Shown: positions 8,466 to 19,389 of the stretch, one piece after another
Numbering within the stretch: position 1 is the stretch's first letter
Layout: each line of letters opens with the position of its first letter
Made by a program: the position numbers and the translations under genes
DNA from: Leeia oryzae DSM 17879
Lineage (GTDB): Bacteria; Pseudomonadota; Gammaproteobacteria; Burkholderiales; Leeiaceae
DNA length: 64,000 bases
Direction of reading: 5' to 3'
NCBI RefSeq assembly: GCF_000376945.1
Contig: NZ_AQXU01000012.1
Coordinates: 1 to 64,000, forward strand
Notes under the pieces: model-generated
Seen by the model: only the letters and a program-made list of their open reading frames with translations
Told to the model about the DNA's origin: nothing
Databases searched by the model: none

Positions 8466-9593
8466 TTAACTGGCACGGGCATCGCCCCATCTCAGTTGGC
8501 AATCCTCGTCACTATGGTAAATCGTCTCGCCATGGCGATTAACACAATAGTTCGGGGACAAAATCACCTCATGGCAACGCTGTCCGGCATCTACCCGTGT
8601 GTACTCAAACAGAATGCTCTGGGACACGGTACTGTTCTTGCGCAGAATGCTACCGTGGCCAATCCAGCTAGGGCCATTGATGATGACACCAGGTTCAATT
8701 TTAACGTTCGCCCCGATATACACCGGCCCATTGACGGTAATCTCATCCCAGGCCACCGACGTATTCAAGCCAACCCAGACGCCCGGTTTCACTTCTTTAC
8801 CCGGCATACGCATTTCTGCCACTTCGCCACGCAGCACACGTTGCAGGACAGACCAGTAATCACTCACGCGACCGATATCAATCCAGTGAAACGGACGGCT
8901 CTGCACAAAGAACGGTAACGCTTTCTCCACCAGTGTCGGGAACAACTGGCTACCGATGTCATATTCCTGTGCAGAAGGCACATAATCCAGTACCTGCGGC
9001 TCGAAAATATAAATGCCGGTACTGGCAAGCGTAGATCGCGCCTCGACAGGCTTGGGTTTTTCCTGAAAACTCTTTACCCGGCCAGCCTCATCAGCCACCA
9101 CGATACCGTAATTCTGCACCTGCTCCAGCGGCACATCCAGCGCAATCACACTCGCAATCGCCCCTTTGGCCTTATGTTCTTCAATGGCGGCAGAAATATC
9201 CAGGTCAATCAGAGCATCCCCGCAAATAACCAGCGTAGTATCGTCAAAAAAACCGCCAAATTCCTGAATGCTTTTCATGCCACCCGCAGAGCCAAATGGC
9301 TTAGGCAGGATTTCACCATGCTGACGAGTCCCCTCATAAGCATAGCCAATCTCCACCCCCCAGCGACTGCCATCCCCAAAGTAGTTTTCGATACTAGTGT
9401 GGTTATAGGCCACATTCACCATGATCTCGGTGATGCCATGCCGCGCAAGGTGCTCAATCAGGTATTCCATCACCGGTTTTCCCAGAATCGGAATCATCGG
9501 TTTTGGCGTGTTTTTCGTCAGCGGTCTGACACGCGTCCCCTGACCTGCCGCCAAAATCATCCCTTTTGCCACACTATGCTCCTTATCGCTCAT
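8466..9593 (-). CDS. Sugar-phosphate nucleotidyltransferase (NDP-sugar pyrophosphorylase)
   Basis: This 375-residue protein has an N-terminal nucleotidyltransferase domain with the signature GMILAAGQGTRVRPLTKNTPKPM at 11-33 and an NDP-sugar region GDALIDLD near 125. A C-terminal left-handed beta-helix of hexapeptide repeats spans about 265-345 (WVGLNTSVAWDEITVNGPVYIGANVKIEPG). Such enzymes make GDP-mannose or dTDP/UDP-sugars from sugar 1-phosphate and NTP. It is the next gene after ugd (43-base gap), which suggests a role in making precursors for surface polysaccharide. The exact sugar and nucleotide are not determinable here. Confidence 0.85.
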   Translation of the reverse strand: MSDKEHSVAKGMILAAGQGTRVRPLTKNTPKPMIPILGKPVMEYLIEHLARHGITEIMVNVAYNHTSIENYFGDGSRWGVEIGYAYEGTRQHGEILPKPFGSAGGMKSIQEFGGFFDDTTLVICGDALIDLDISAAIEEHKAKGAIASVIALDVPLEQVQNYGIVVADEAGRVKSFQEKPKPVEARSTLASTGIYIFEPQVLDYVPSAQEYDIGSQLFPTLVEKALPFFVQSRPFHWIDIGRVSDYWSVLQRVLRGEVAEMRMPGKEVKPGVWVGLNTSVAWDEITVNGPVYIGANVKIEPGVIINGPSWIGHGSILRKNSTVSQSILFEYTRVDAGQRCHEVILSPNYCVNRHGETIYHSDEDCQLRWGDARAS

Positions 9594-9636
9594 CTCACCG
9601 TGTTTACAACTGTTCCAGTGACATTTTCGTCAGAAT

Positions 9637-10965
9637 TCAGTTAACTTTACGACCAATCGGCTGATAATCAATGCCAGCCCGCACCAACGCCTTTGGATCA
9701 TACAAGTTTCTGCCATCCAGCACGATGGCATTTTTCAGGCGCTGCTTCATGTCCTCGAAGTCAGGGCTACGGAATTCTTTCCATTCTGTCACGATCAGCA
9801 AGGCATCCGCATCATTCAGCGCGGCCATCGGGGATTCTGCATACGCCAGGCGCTTGTCCTCTCCAAAGATGCGTTTTGCTTCTTCCATCGCTACCGGATC
9901 ATAAGCAGTGACCGTTGCACCCCGTTCAAACAAGGCTTCAATCAGCACACGGCTTGGCGCCTCACGCATATCATCCGTGTTAGGCTTGAATGCAAGTCCC
10001 CATACTGCAAAGTGCTTGCCAGACAGATCACTGCCAAACTGTTTAACCAGTTTATTGACCAGCACCATCTTTTGCGCATCATTGGCCGCTTCAACGGCAT
10101 TCAGCACTTTCAGATCCTGGCCGGTTTCTTCACCGGTACGAATCAATGCTTTTACGTCCTTCGGGAAGCAGGAACCACCATAACCGCAGCCAGAGTACAG
10201 GAAGTGATAGCCAATCCGTGTATCAGACCCGATACCAATCCGTACCTGCTCAATATCTGCACCAACTTTTTCAGCCAGCAAGGCCAGTTCGTTCATGAAG
10301 CTGATGCGGGTTGCCAGCATGGCATTGGCAGCATATTTGGTCAGCTCGGCACTGCGAACATCCATCACCATCAGCTTGTCATGGTTGCGCTGGAACGGCG
10401 CATACAGGTCGCGCATCAACTCGACGGCCCGCGCATCTTCAGCCCCCACCACAATCCGGTCAGGTTTCATGAAGTCTTCAACCGCCGCCCCTTCTTTCAA
10501 AAACTCGGGGTTGGATACGACAGAAAACTCGATCTTGCTCTGGCGCTTGGCCAACTCATCGGCAATCGCGGCTTTTACCTTGTCTGCCGTCCCTACCGGT
10601 ACGGTACTTTTGTCGACTACAACCTTGTAGTCCGTCATATAACGACCGATATTCCGGGCTGCAGCCAGCACATACTGCAAGTCGGCGGAGCCATCCTCAT
10701 CCGGTGGCGTCCCTACGGCAATAAATTGCAACGTCCCGAACGCAACCGCCTGTTCAATATCTGTGGTAAACCGTAAGCGCCCCGCAGCAACGTTGCGTGC
10801 AACCACGCTGTCTAACCCAGGCTCATGAATGGGTATGCCCCCATTTTCCAGAATTTCGATCTTTCGCGGATCAACATCCAGGCAAAGTACGTTATTACCC
10901 ATCTCTGCCAGGCAGGCTCCGGAAACCAGGCCGACATATCCAGTACCAACTACGGTAATTTTCAT
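9637..10965 (-). CDS. ugd: UDP-glucose 6-dehydrogenase
   Basis: It oxidises UDP-glucose to UDP-glucuronate with two NAD+, in the cytoplasm. The 442-residue product starts with the GTGYVG nucleotide-binding motif at 7-12. It carries [24 protein letters not shown] and the nucleophile Cys266 in GGSCFPKD. The length is normal for the family. It probably forms a transcription unit with the downstream nucleotidyltransferase for polysaccharide precursors. Confidence 0.96.
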   Translation of the reverse strand: MKITVVGTGYVGLVSGACLAEMGNNVLCLDVDPRKIEILENGGIPIHEPGLDSVVARNVAAGRLRFTTDIEQAVAFGTLQFIAVGTPPDEDGSADLQYVLAAARNIGRYMTDYKVVVDKSTVPVGTADKVKAAIADELAKRQSKIEFSVVSNPEFLKEGAAVEDFMKPDRIVVGAEDARAVELMRDLYAPFQRNHDKLMVMDVRSAELTKYAANAMLATRISFMNELALLAEKVGADIEQVRIGIGSDTRIGYHFLYSGCGYGGSCFPKDVKALIRTGEETGQDLKVLNAVEAANDAQKMVLVNKLVKQFGSDLSGKHFAVWGLAFKPNTDDMREAPSRVLIEALFERGATVTAYDPVAMEEAKRIFGEDKRLAYAESPMAALNDADALLIVTEWKEFRSPDFEDMKQRLKNAIVLDGRNLYDPKALVRAGIDYQPIGRKVN

Positions 10966-11013
10966 TGTTTATGGCTCACAAAAAAACGGCTCATATTCAT
11001 TTGATGTAGGTCA

Positions 11014-11445
11014 TCAAGACTGCAGCTTGCCTTCAAGGCAAGCCAGATAAATGGAAGGGTCCGGTTCAGTATGGTAGCGCTGCGCATGCCAGATCATTTC
11101 ACCCAGGCAATCCATTAACGCATGCTCTGCATCATGCACACCACCCAGACGCAACGTCAGCCGCTGATGGTAGCTCTTCACCCCCATCGGCTGGTCAATC
11201 GATATCTGCTCACGAATCGACAAATGCATCATCAAATGCAGAAAAGGGTTGGCATCCCCTGCTTCGGGCGAAAAATCCTTGTCCATGTATTTGTCAGGCT
11301 GATCCAGCATCTGGTGGTACTCAGGGTGCAACCCCATCACATCCACCGCCATGATCTCAAGATCCGTCATCAGCATGCCATCACGAAACTTCTGCCAACT
11401 CTCAAATAAAAACTGTCTGGCCTGCTCTCTGGTCGGATTAAACAT
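11014..11445 (-). CDS. DUF1841 family protein
   Basis: This 143-residue soluble protein begins MFNPTREQARQFLFESW and has the HPEYHQML and NPFLHLMMHLSIREQI segments typical of DUF1841 proteins of beta- and gammaproteobacteria. No function is known to me. It follows nth by a single base on the same strand, so the two are likely co-transcribed. No signal peptide or membrane segment is visible. Confidence 0.85.
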   Translation of the reverse strand: MFNPTREQARQFLFESWQKFRDGMLMTDLEIMAVDVMGLHPEYHQMLDQPDKYMDKDFSPEAGDANPFLHLMMHLSIREQISIDQPMGVKSYHQRLTLRLGGVHDAEHALMDCLGEMIWHAQRYHTEPDPSIYLACLEGKLQS

Positions 11446-11446
11446 T

Positions 11447-12091
11447 CTATTTTTGTTCCTGTATTACTTTGGCCGGGTATTCGCACAAATCGGCAATGAT
11501 GCACTTTTCACACAACGGTTTGCGTGCCATGCAGGTATAGCGGCCATGCAGAATCAGCCAATGATGGGCATCCAGAATAAACTGCTTGGGTATCACCTTG
11601 ATGAGCTTGTCTTCTACTTCGCGGACAGTCTTGCCCGGCGCAATCCGGGTCCGGTTGGACAAACGGAAAATATGTGTATCCACAGCCATTGCCGGCTGCC
11701 TGAATATCGTATTCAGAATGACATTGGCGGTTTTTCGTCCGACACCAGGTAATTTTTCCAATGCTTCCCGATTGTCAGGAACGACGGAATCGTGCTGGTC
11801 CATCAATATCCTGCATGTCTCGATCACATGCTTGGCCTTGCTGCGATACAACCCGATACGGTTGATGTAGCCTTCCAGCTGTTCCTGACCCAGCGCATGG
11901 ATCGCAGCCGGTGTATTCGCCACTGGAAACAGTTTCCGGGTGCAAACATTCACGCTCTTGTCCGTAGCCTGGGCAGACAACATGACCGCAATCAGCAATT
12001 CAAATGGCGAGGAATATTCCAGCTCTGTTGTCGGATTCGGGTTGGCTTCCGCCAGCCGGGCAAAAATCTGAAAGCGCTTTTCAGCATTCAT
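11447..12091 (-). CDS. nth: Endonuclease III (DNA glycosylase/AP lyase)
   Basis: It removes oxidised pyrimidines in base excision repair and cleaves the abasic site. The 214-residue product has the helix-hairpin-helix LPGVGRKTANVI with catalytic Lys120 and the catalytic Asp138 in VDTHIFRL. A C-terminal 4Fe-4S site is formed by Cys187, Cys194, Cys197 and Cys203 (CX6CX2CX5C). The length and all key residues match the E. coli enzyme. Confidence 0.97.
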   Translation of the reverse strand: MNAEKRFQIFARLAEANPNPTTELEYSSPFELLIAVMLSAQATDKSVNVCTRKLFPVANTPAAIHALGQEQLEGYINRIGLYRSKAKHVIETCRILMDQHDSVVPDNREALEKLPGVGRKTANVILNTIFRQPAMAVDTHIFRLSNRTRIAPGKTVREVEDKLIKVIPKQFILDAHHWLILHGRYTCMARKPLCEKCIIADLCEYPAKVIQEQK

Positions 12092-12180
12092 GAAGTCGTC
12101 ACATGGATATTATCCGGTCATTATAACGGTTTCATCTCCGGGATAGAAACCTGACCTTATCAAAACGGACTGTAAAAATG

Positions 12181-12214
12181 ATAAAAGCCTACTGCAAATG
12201 CAGTAGGCTTTTAT
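12181..12214 (-). terminator. Terminator after tRNA-Glu
   Basis: ATAAAAGCCTACTGC pairs perfectly with GCAGTAGGCTTTTAT around a 4-base loop. The stem starts two bases beyond the tRNA-Glu CCA end, and its 3' arm on the minus strand ends in a T-rich run. It should end the two-tRNA transcript. Confidence 0.85.
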
Positions 12215-12215
12215 C

Positions 12216-12291
12216 TGGCGTCCCCACGGGGATTCGAACCCCGGTTATCGCCGTGAAAGGGCGGTGTCCTAGGCCTCTAGACGATGGGGAC
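12216..12291 (-). tRNA. tRNA-Glu (anticodon TTC)
   Basis: This 76-base cloverleaf has an encoded CCA end. The acceptor stem GTCCCCA pairs with TGGGGAC, the anticodon loop reads TTTCA with TTC at the centre, and the T loop is GGTTCGAATCC. It lies downstream of tRNA-Ala on the same strand. Confidence 0.96.
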
Positions 12292-12344
12292 AGAAACCTG
12301 TCTACAAGAAACCAAACCGAGGCTGTTTGAATTTCAGGTTCACT

Positions 12345-12420
<76 letters not shown>

Positions 12421-12468
12421 AGAACAAGAGCTGCGCATTCTACAGAGTAGATTCAGCCTTGTAAACCC

Positions 12469-13500
12469 CTATTCCCAATTTAATATGACTTTCCCGCTAT
12501 TGCCGGATCTCATGATCTCAAATCCTGCGGTGAAATCATCGACCTGGAAGTGATGAGTAATAATGGGGGACAAATCCAGTCCGCTCTGCAACATGGAGAC
12601 CATCTTGTACCAGGTCTCGAACATTTCGCGCCCGTAAATCCCCTTGATCTCCAGACCTTTGAAAATGACCTGTGTCCAGTCGATCTTGCTATCCGCAGGC
12701 TGAATGCCCAGCATGGCGATCTTCCCGCCATGGTTCATGTTTTCCAGCATGCTGGCAAAGGCTTGTGGCACGCCAGACATTTCCAGTCCCACATCAAACC
12801 CTTCCGTCATGCCCAGCTCCCGCATCACGTCCGATAGTGACTCCTGCCCCACATGCACGGCTCTGGTTACCCCCATCTTGCGTGCCAATTCAAGGCGGTA
12901 ATCATTCACGTCGGTAATCACGACATTGCGTGCCCCCACGTGCTTGGCAATGGCCGCCGCCATGATCCCGATCGGCCCGGCACCGGTGATCAACACATCC
13001 TCCCCAACCAGATCAAAGCTGAGCGCTGTATGCGTTGCATTGCCAAACGGGTCAAAAATGGCAGCCAGATCATCCGGAATATCATCCGGAATCTTGAACG
13101 CGTTAAACGCCGGAATCACCAGATACTCGGCAAATGCCCCTTCCCGGTTGACCCCGACACCGACCGTATTACGACACAAATGACGTCGCCCAGCACGGCA
13201 ATTACGACAAAAACCACAGGTAATATGCCCTTCACCAGATACCCTGTCACCAATCTTGAAGCCGCGTACTTCCTGGCCAATTTCGACAATCTCGCCAACA
13301 TATTCATGCCCTACCTGAATCGGCCAAGGAATGGTTTTCTGTGCCCATTCGTCCCAATTCCAGATATGAATATCCGTCCCGCAAATCGCCGTCTTGCGAA
13401 TCCGGATCATCACATCGTTATGCCCGACTTCAGGTCGTTTGACCCGGGTCATGGTCAAGCCGGGTGCATTTTCAGTTTTTACCAATGCTTTCATGCTCAT
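12469..13500 (-). CDS. tdh: L-threonine 3-dehydrogenase
   Basis: It is a zinc-dependent, NAD+-linked enzyme that converts L-threonine to 2-amino-3-ketobutyrate. The 343-residue product has catalytic-zinc ligands Cys40, His65 and Glu66 ([17 protein letters not shown]). Structural-zinc cysteines lie in [15 protein letters not shown], and the Rossmann motif GAGPIG near 170. Its ATG overlaps the kbl stop in an ATGA junction, so translation is coupled to the next enzyme of the pathway. Confidence 0.97.
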   Translation of the reverse strand: MSMKALVKTENAPGLTMTRVKRPEVGHNDVMIRIRKTAICGTDIHIWNWDEWAQKTIPWPIQVGHEYVGEIVEIGQEVRGFKIGDRVSGEGHITCGFCRNCRAGRRHLCRNTVGVGVNREGAFAEYLVIPAFNAFKIPDDIPDDLAAIFDPFGNATHTALSFDLVGEDVLITGAGPIGIMAAAIAKHVGARNVVITDVNDYRLELARKMGVTRAVHVGQESLSDVMRELGMTEGFDVGLEMSGVPQAFASMLENMNHGGKIAMLGIQPADSKIDWTQVIFKGLEIKGIYGREMFETWYKMVSMLQSGLDLSPIITHHFQVDDFTAGFEIMRSGNSGKVILNWE

Positions 13501-14708
13501 GCTCCCCCTGAAATCACGCCCAGTTTACGGCCAACCTTGGCAAACGCAGCGACCACCGCATCAATCTGCGCAAAAGTATGCGCCGCGCTCATTTGTGTAC
13601 GGATACGTGCCAGCCCTTTAGGCACAACCGGGTAAGAGAATCCAATGACATACACGCCCTCTTCCAGCAAGGCATCCGCCATTTCACGTGCAAGATTGGC
13701 ATCCCCCAGCATGACAGGAATAATCGGATGCTCACCCGGGAGCAATGTAAAGCCCAACTCGGTCATGCCTGCGCGGAAACGCTCGGCATTCGCCGTTAGC
13801 TGCTTGCGCAACGCATCACCTTCGGCGCTTTTTACCAACTCAAGTGCAGTCAGCGATGCAGCCGCAATGGCTGGTGTCAGGGTGTTAGAGAACAGATATG
13901 GGCGGGCACGCTGACGCAGCAGCGCAATCAACGGCGCATAACCGGACAAATACCCCCCTGCCGCCCCACCCAATGCTTTGCCGAGCGTGCCAGAGTAAAT
14001 GGCAATACGGTCTTCCACGCCATGCATAGCAGGTGTCCCGCGACCTTCAGGGCCGATAAACCCGACCGCATGTGAATCATCCACCATCACCAGCGCGCCA
14101 AATTTCTCTGCCACATCGCACAAAGAAGCCAGGTCCGCAATGGCCCCATCCATCGAAAACACGCCATCCGTAACCACCAGCATGAAGCGCGCGCCGGCAT
14201 CCTTCGCCGCTTGCAGCTGCGCCTCAAGATCTACCATATCGTTATTCTTGTAACGATACCGGGCGGCTTTGCAAAGTCTTACGCCATCGATGATGGAGGC
14301 GTGATTCAATGCGTCACTGATCACGGCATCTGCTTCAGAGAGCAACACTTCAAAGACGGCCGCATTGGCATCAAAACAGCTGGAAAACAAAATGGTGTCT
14401 TCTGTTTTCAGATAGTCAGAGATGGCGGCTTCCAATGCTTTATGCACACTTTGCGTACCACAAATAAACCGGACAGAGGCCATGCCAAAGCCATCGCTGT
14501 CGAGCGCCTGTTTGGCACTGGCAATCAGACGCGCATCATTGGCAAGACCCAGATAATTGTTGGCACACATGTTGATGACATGTGGCTGATTTTGAAGGGC
14601 AACATCAGTACCTTGAGGAGAGGTAATGACCCGCTCGGACTTGTAGAAACCATCCTGGCGAATTTCTTCCAGGGTTCGATTGATATGTTCCAGATAGCGC
14701 GGGTTCAT
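13497..14708 (-). CDS. kbl: 2-amino-3-ketobutyrate CoA ligase (glycine C-acetyltransferase)
   Basis: It splits 2-amino-3-ketobutyrate with CoA into glycine and acetyl-CoA, completing threonine catabolism started by Tdh. The 403-residue product starts [13 protein letters not shown] at 14708, behind an AAGGAG ribosome site. It has the [16 protein letters not shown] aspartate/histidine block and the PLP-binding Lys in [15 protein letters not shown]. It is the first gene of kbl-tdh and divergent from an XRE-cupin regulator. Confidence 0.96.
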   Translation of the reverse strand: MNPRYLEHINRTLEEIRQDGFYKSERVITSPQGTDVALQNQPHVINMCANNYLGLANDARLIASAKQALDSDGFGMASVRFICGTQSVHKALEAAISDYLKTEDTILFSSCFDANAAVFEVLLSEADAVISDALNHASIIDGVRLCKAARYRYKNNDMVDLEAQLQAAKDAGARFMLVVTDGVFSMDGAIADLASLCDVAEKFGALVMVDDSHAVGFIGPEGRGTPAMHGVEDRIAIYSGTLGKALGGAAGGYLSGYAPLIALLRQRARPYLFSNTLTPAIAAASLTALELVKSAEGDALRKQLTANAERFRAGMTELGFTLLPGEHPIIPVMLGDANLAREMADALLEEGVYVIGFSYPVVPKGLARIRTQMSAAHTFAQIDAVVAAFAKVGRKLGVISGGA

Positions 14709-14761
14709 TGTGTCTCCTTTGTTTGATTCGCCCCCGCATGCATTGGTAAGCAAGGGGATTG

Positions 14762-14786
14762 GTTTGACTGGTATAATGGATCAAAC
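14762..14786 (+). promoter_or_regulatory. Extended -10 element flanked by an inverted repeat
   Basis: TGGTATAAT (14769-14777) is an extended -10 sequence pointing at the regulator gene that starts at 14854. It is bracketed by GTTTGA (14762-14767) and TCAAAC (14781-14786), a 6-base inverted repeat. A repressor bound there would block this promoter and, in the 145-base divergent region, could also affect kbl-tdh. Operator function is an inference. Confidence 0.35.
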
Positions 14787-14853
14787 GGGCGATAATTGCA
14801 TTATAAAGAACCAAATTCCAACATATCGAACAGTGTAAACGAGGATATCCACC

Positions 14854-15435
14854 ATGGCAAGCACACTCCCCTCACCGGATAGCCCACCGCGCATTGGACA
14901 ACTGATCCAGTCTTTACGCACAGAACGCGGGATGACACTGGAAGACCTGTCACGCATTGCAGGTGTCTCCAAATCCATGTTGTCCGAAATCGAACGAGAT
15001 AAAGCCAATCCTACCATCGCCGTAACCTGGCGACTAGCCAATGCGTTTGGAATGGGGCTGGATCAACTGTTTGCCAGTACACTGGACACCGAGCCCGCCA
15101 TTCAGGTCATGAATATTCATGAGACTCCCACGCTAAATGGGCCTCAATCCAATTACCAGCTCAAAATCCTGGGCCCCATGCACCTTGCAGGAAAATTTGA
15201 GTGGTATGGACTGGATCTCGCCGTTGCCGGGGCATTATGTTCCAACGCCCACGATCCGGGCACAGAAGAACACCTGACGGTCTATGAAGGCGAAGTCACC
15301 ATAGAGCAAGGGACGCATCAAAAAACAGTAAAGGCAGGCGAAACGGCACGCTATCGCGCCGATATTGACCACGCCATCCGGAATGCAGGGGAGACACCAG
15401 TACGTGCCCTGCTCGTCGTGATCCATGGCGGATAA
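14854..15435 (+). CDS. XRE-family regulator with C-terminal cupin domain
   Basis: This 193-residue protein has a helix-turn-helix XRE domain at about 12-70 (GMTLEDLSRIAGVSKSMLSEIERDKANPTI), then a small-molecule-binding cupin domain at about 115-190 with the EEHLTVYEGEVTI motif. An AGGATATCC ribosome site precedes the ATG. It is divergent from kbl-tdh, so control of threonine or glycine metabolism is likely. It could act more widely, and the ligand is unknown. Confidence 0.85.
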   Translation: MASTLPSPDSPPRIGQLIQSLRTERGMTLEDLSRIAGVSKSMLSEIERDKANPTIAVTWRLANAFGMGLDQLFASTLDTEPAIQVMNIHETPTLNGPQSNYQLKILGPMHLAGKFEWYGLDLAVAGALCSNAHDPGTEEHLTVYEGEVTIEQGTHQKTVKAGETARYRADIDHAIRNAGETPVRALLVVIHGG

Positions 15436-15527
15436 TTATTAAACCACGACTCGCCATTGAACCAACATGACAGAAAGATTGTCACAAGGCACAGACACTA
15501 ACCCACGAAGGCATAGCCGCACACACA

Positions 15528-16556
15528 ATGAAAACACGCACAATAAGCCACAAAGCGCTGACGGGTCTCCTGCTGACACTTGGCCTTGTCTCACACCATG
15601 AAGCGATCGCCAGCGATCTGGCCGCACGCCCAGAAGTAACCCAGTTCATCAATGACATGGTCAGCAAGCATCAGTTTGATAAAAGCGAACTCTTTCGCAT
15701 TTTCGATGATGTCGTGGAAAAACCCAAGATTATCGAAGCCCTGGACAAACCTTCTACGTCACGTCCCTGGTATTTGTATCATCCCAACTTCATCAATGTC
15801 ACACGTATCAGTCATGGCTTGGCATTCATGAAACAATATGCCCCCGAACTGGCCGCTGCCGAAAAACAGTATGGGGTACCCGCCGAAGTGATCGCCGCCA
15901 TTCTGGGCGTAGAGACAGATTACGGCCGTAACGCAGGCAGCTTCAGGGCCATTGATGCCTTATCTACCATTGCATTTGACTACCCAAGACGAGCAGATTA
16001 TTACAAAGGGGAACTGGAAGCTTTCCTGATTCTGGCCAGAGACGAAAAACTTGACCCAGCCAGCTTTAAAAGCTCTTATGCAGGCGCACTAGGGCTACCC
16101 CAGTTCATGCCCTCTTCGTTCCATCAATATGCCGTTGATGCCACCAATGATCAGCACAAAGACATCTGGAACACCCCGGCGGATGCCATTGCCAGTGTCG
16201 CAAACTATCTGCATTCGTTTGGCTGGCAAAAAGACCAGAATGCCATCGTAAAAGCGACCGTTACCGGGGAAACCTACCCGACTCTGGTTGCTGATAAATT
16301 CAATCTGCACTACACCATTGCTGACATGGCCAAATTTGGCGTTACACCAGCTGAAAGAGTAGATGCACAGGAAAAAGCGGTGCTTTTCCCGATAGAAACC
16401 GCTCCCGATAAAATCGAATACCTATTGGGCCTGAACAACTTCTATGTCATCACCCGCTACAATAAAAGCACGCTATATGCACTTAGCGTGATCAACCTCG
16501 CGAATACACTGAAAACAGGGATGGCCTCTTTACAAGAAACCGCCGCCTCGTCATAA
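15528..16556 (+). CDS. mltB: Lytic murein transglycosylase B family
   Basis: It cleaves the MurNAc-GlcNAc bond of peptidoglycan with formation of 1,6-anhydro-MurNAc, in the periplasm. The 342-residue product has a signal peptide (cleavage plausible after residue 29, EAIAS) and the catalytic Glu129 in LGVETDYGRN. It also has the ALGLPQFMPSSFHQYAVD and IASVANYLHSFGW blocks of MltB. There is no lipobox cysteine, so unlike the E. coli lipoprotein it should be soluble in the periplasm. It is transcribed alone and followed by a strong terminator. Confidence 0.93.
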   Translation: MKTRTISHKALTGLLLTLGLVSHHEAIASDLAARPEVTQFINDMVSKHQFDKSELFRIFDDVVEKPKIIEALDKPSTSRPWYLYHPNFINVTRISHGLAFMKQYAPELAAAEKQYGVPAEVIAAILGVETDYGRNAGSFRAIDALSTIAFDYPRRADYYKGELEAFLILARDEKLDPASFKSSYAGALGLPQFMPSSFHQYAVDATNDQHKDIWNTPADAIASVANYLHSFGWQKDQNAIVKATVTGETYPTLVADKFNLHYTIADMAKFGVTPAERVDAQEKAVLFPIETAPDKIEYLLGLNNFYVITRYNKSTLYALSVINLANTLKTGMASLQETAASS

Positions 16557-16579
16557 GTGATGTCGTCATCACCCACAAA

Positions 16580-16618
16580 AACAAAAAGCCCCATCCTTTC
16601 GGAATGGGGCTTTTTGTT
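16580..16618. terminator. Bidirectional terminator between mltB and purA
   Basis: The arms AACAAAAAGCCCCAT (16580-16594) and ATGGGGCTTTTTGTT (16604-16618) pair perfectly around a 9-base loop. Each arm gives a T-rich 3' end on its own strand. It lies between the convergent mltB and purA genes. Confidence 0.9.
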
Positions 16619-16648
16619 TGGGCACGAACCCGAAGTAGAACGATTTGC

Positions 16649-18022
<1,374 letters not shown>

Positions 18023-18039
18023 TTAACTCAAAGCAGGCA

Positions 18040-19194
18040 TTAGCCTAAAGCTTTCACAACCCAGCGGCCATCTTCAGCGACAAGCTCTCTGTCGCATCCT
18101 GACTCACTGCTGCGCAGCCCCTTGAAGTCAACCTTGACCATTTCACCCTGGTCTCTCAGGGCATCAATCGCCTGGCGAAGAGCCGCATCGCGCAAATCAG
18201 GCGCAAGGATGCCCTTGCCAAGATCAGGCTTCGGCAAACCCCGTAGTATATCGCGTAAGTCCAGACTAAAGCCAGTTGCGGCACGCCCACGACCAAATTG
18301 CTGTCCAATATTGTCGTATCTACCACCACGAGCAACCGGGTTTGGCCAGCCATCTGCAAAAGCCGTGAACACAAGGCCATTATGGTAATGACCGGTACGC
18401 AATTCAGCGAGTTCGATAGCGCTCTCGATACCCACGTCTTTCAGGTAAGCACACACGTTGGTCAATGTATCCAGGGCATCCACAATTGCCGGCAACGCTG
18501 GCAGAACCTGCTTGGCTTTCTCAAGAATGTCAGCTGGCCCGAACAAACCTGGCAACGCCAGCATCCCCGCACGCAGTGCTTCCGGCCAAACCGCCGTAAT
18601 TTCATTCACAGCAGGCACGTCTTTGGTTTGCAATGCAGAGAACAGATCAGCCCTTACCTCCGGACCAACCTTGGCTTCTTCGCACAGCGCCCTGAAAATC
18701 CCCACATGACCTATATCCACGTGCAATTGCGGCAAGCCAGCCACTTTCAATGCCTGCACCATCAACTCGATAATTTCAAGATCGGCAGAAATACTCTTGC
18801 TACCATACAGTTCGGCACCTACCTGCAAAGGCTCGCGTGTCGAGAAATGCCCAGCAGGCAAGGTATGAACAACATGCCCGGCATAGCACAGGCGCGCCAC
18901 ATCATCACGATTCAGCAAGTGGGCATCAATACGCGCCACCTGGGGGGTCATATCGGCACGCAAGCCCAATTGCCGTCCAGACAACTGATCAACAAGCTTG
19001 AAGGTTTTTAAATCGAGGTCATCACCATCAACACCCGTCAGGGATTCAATATATTCAATATGGGGTGGAATCACCAACTCATAGCCATAACGCTTGAACA
19101 GGGATAACAGGTTTGCACGTGCCTCTTCAATCTGCCATGCAGCAGCAGGTAACACGTCTTCGATATACTCGGGTAACAACCAACGGTTTTTCAT
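18040..19194 (-). CDS. hisZ: ATP phosphoribosyltransferase regulatory subunit
   Basis: This 384-residue HisRS-like protein works with the short form of HisG in the first step of histidine synthesis. It has class II synthetase motif remnants (LGLRADMTPQVARIDAH, GGRYDNIGQQFGRGRAATGFSLDLR). It lacks the anticodon-binding domain, so it is distinct from the true HisS encoded at 26.4-27.6 kb. It sits between the DUF2065 gene, which ends directly at its start, and purA, a common betaproteobacterial order. Confidence 0.95.
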   Translation of the reverse strand: MKNRWLLPEYIEDVLPAAAWQIEEARANLLSLFKRYGYELVIPPHIEYIESLTGVDGDDLDLKTFKLVDQLSGRQLGLRADMTPQVARIDAHLLNRDDVARLCYAGHVVHTLPAGHFSTREPLQVGAELYGSKSISADLEIIELMVQALKVAGLPQLHVDIGHVGIFRALCEEAKVGPEVRADLFSALQTKDVPAVNEITAVWPEALRAGMLALPGLFGPADILEKAKQVLPALPAIVDALDTLTNVCAYLKDVGIESAIELAELRTGHYHNGLVFTAFADGWPNPVARGGRYDNIGQQFGRGRAATGFSLDLRDILRGLPKPDLGKGILAPDLRDAALRQAIDALRDQGEMVKVDFKGLRSSESGCDRELVAEDGRWVVKALG

Positions 19195-19377
19195 CTAGAT
19201 TACCAACAATATGATTCCAGCCAACAGACTGCTTAGTCCAATAAAACGTAACTGACCATCTTTTAACAGTACCAACCTTGAAAAGGTATCCCGCCAGGCC
19301 TTCGGCAAACACAATGGCAGAATACCCTCACATATCAGTAAGAACGCAAATGCTTCTTTCCATGGAAAACTATCCAC
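19195..19377 (-). CDS. DUF2065 (YjeT-like) small membrane protein
   Basis: This 60-residue protein has two hydrophobic segments (about 8-25 and 44-60) separated by a short basic stretch (PKAWRDTFSRL), the pattern of YjeT/DUF2065 proteins. The start is a GTG. It lies between hflC and hisZ, ending directly before the hisZ start. This family is commonly found next to hflKC, but its function is not established. Confidence 0.85.
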   Translation of the reverse strand: MDSFPWKEAFAFLLICEGILPLCLPKAWRDTFSRLVLLKDGQLRFIGLSSLLAGIILLVI

Positions 19378-19389
19378 AAATCAGCCTTC

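Noticed and set aside
11026-11044. GCTTGCC/GGCAAGC hairpin near the DUF1841 end
   Set aside because: It lies within the coding sequence, and no T tract follows on the coding strand.
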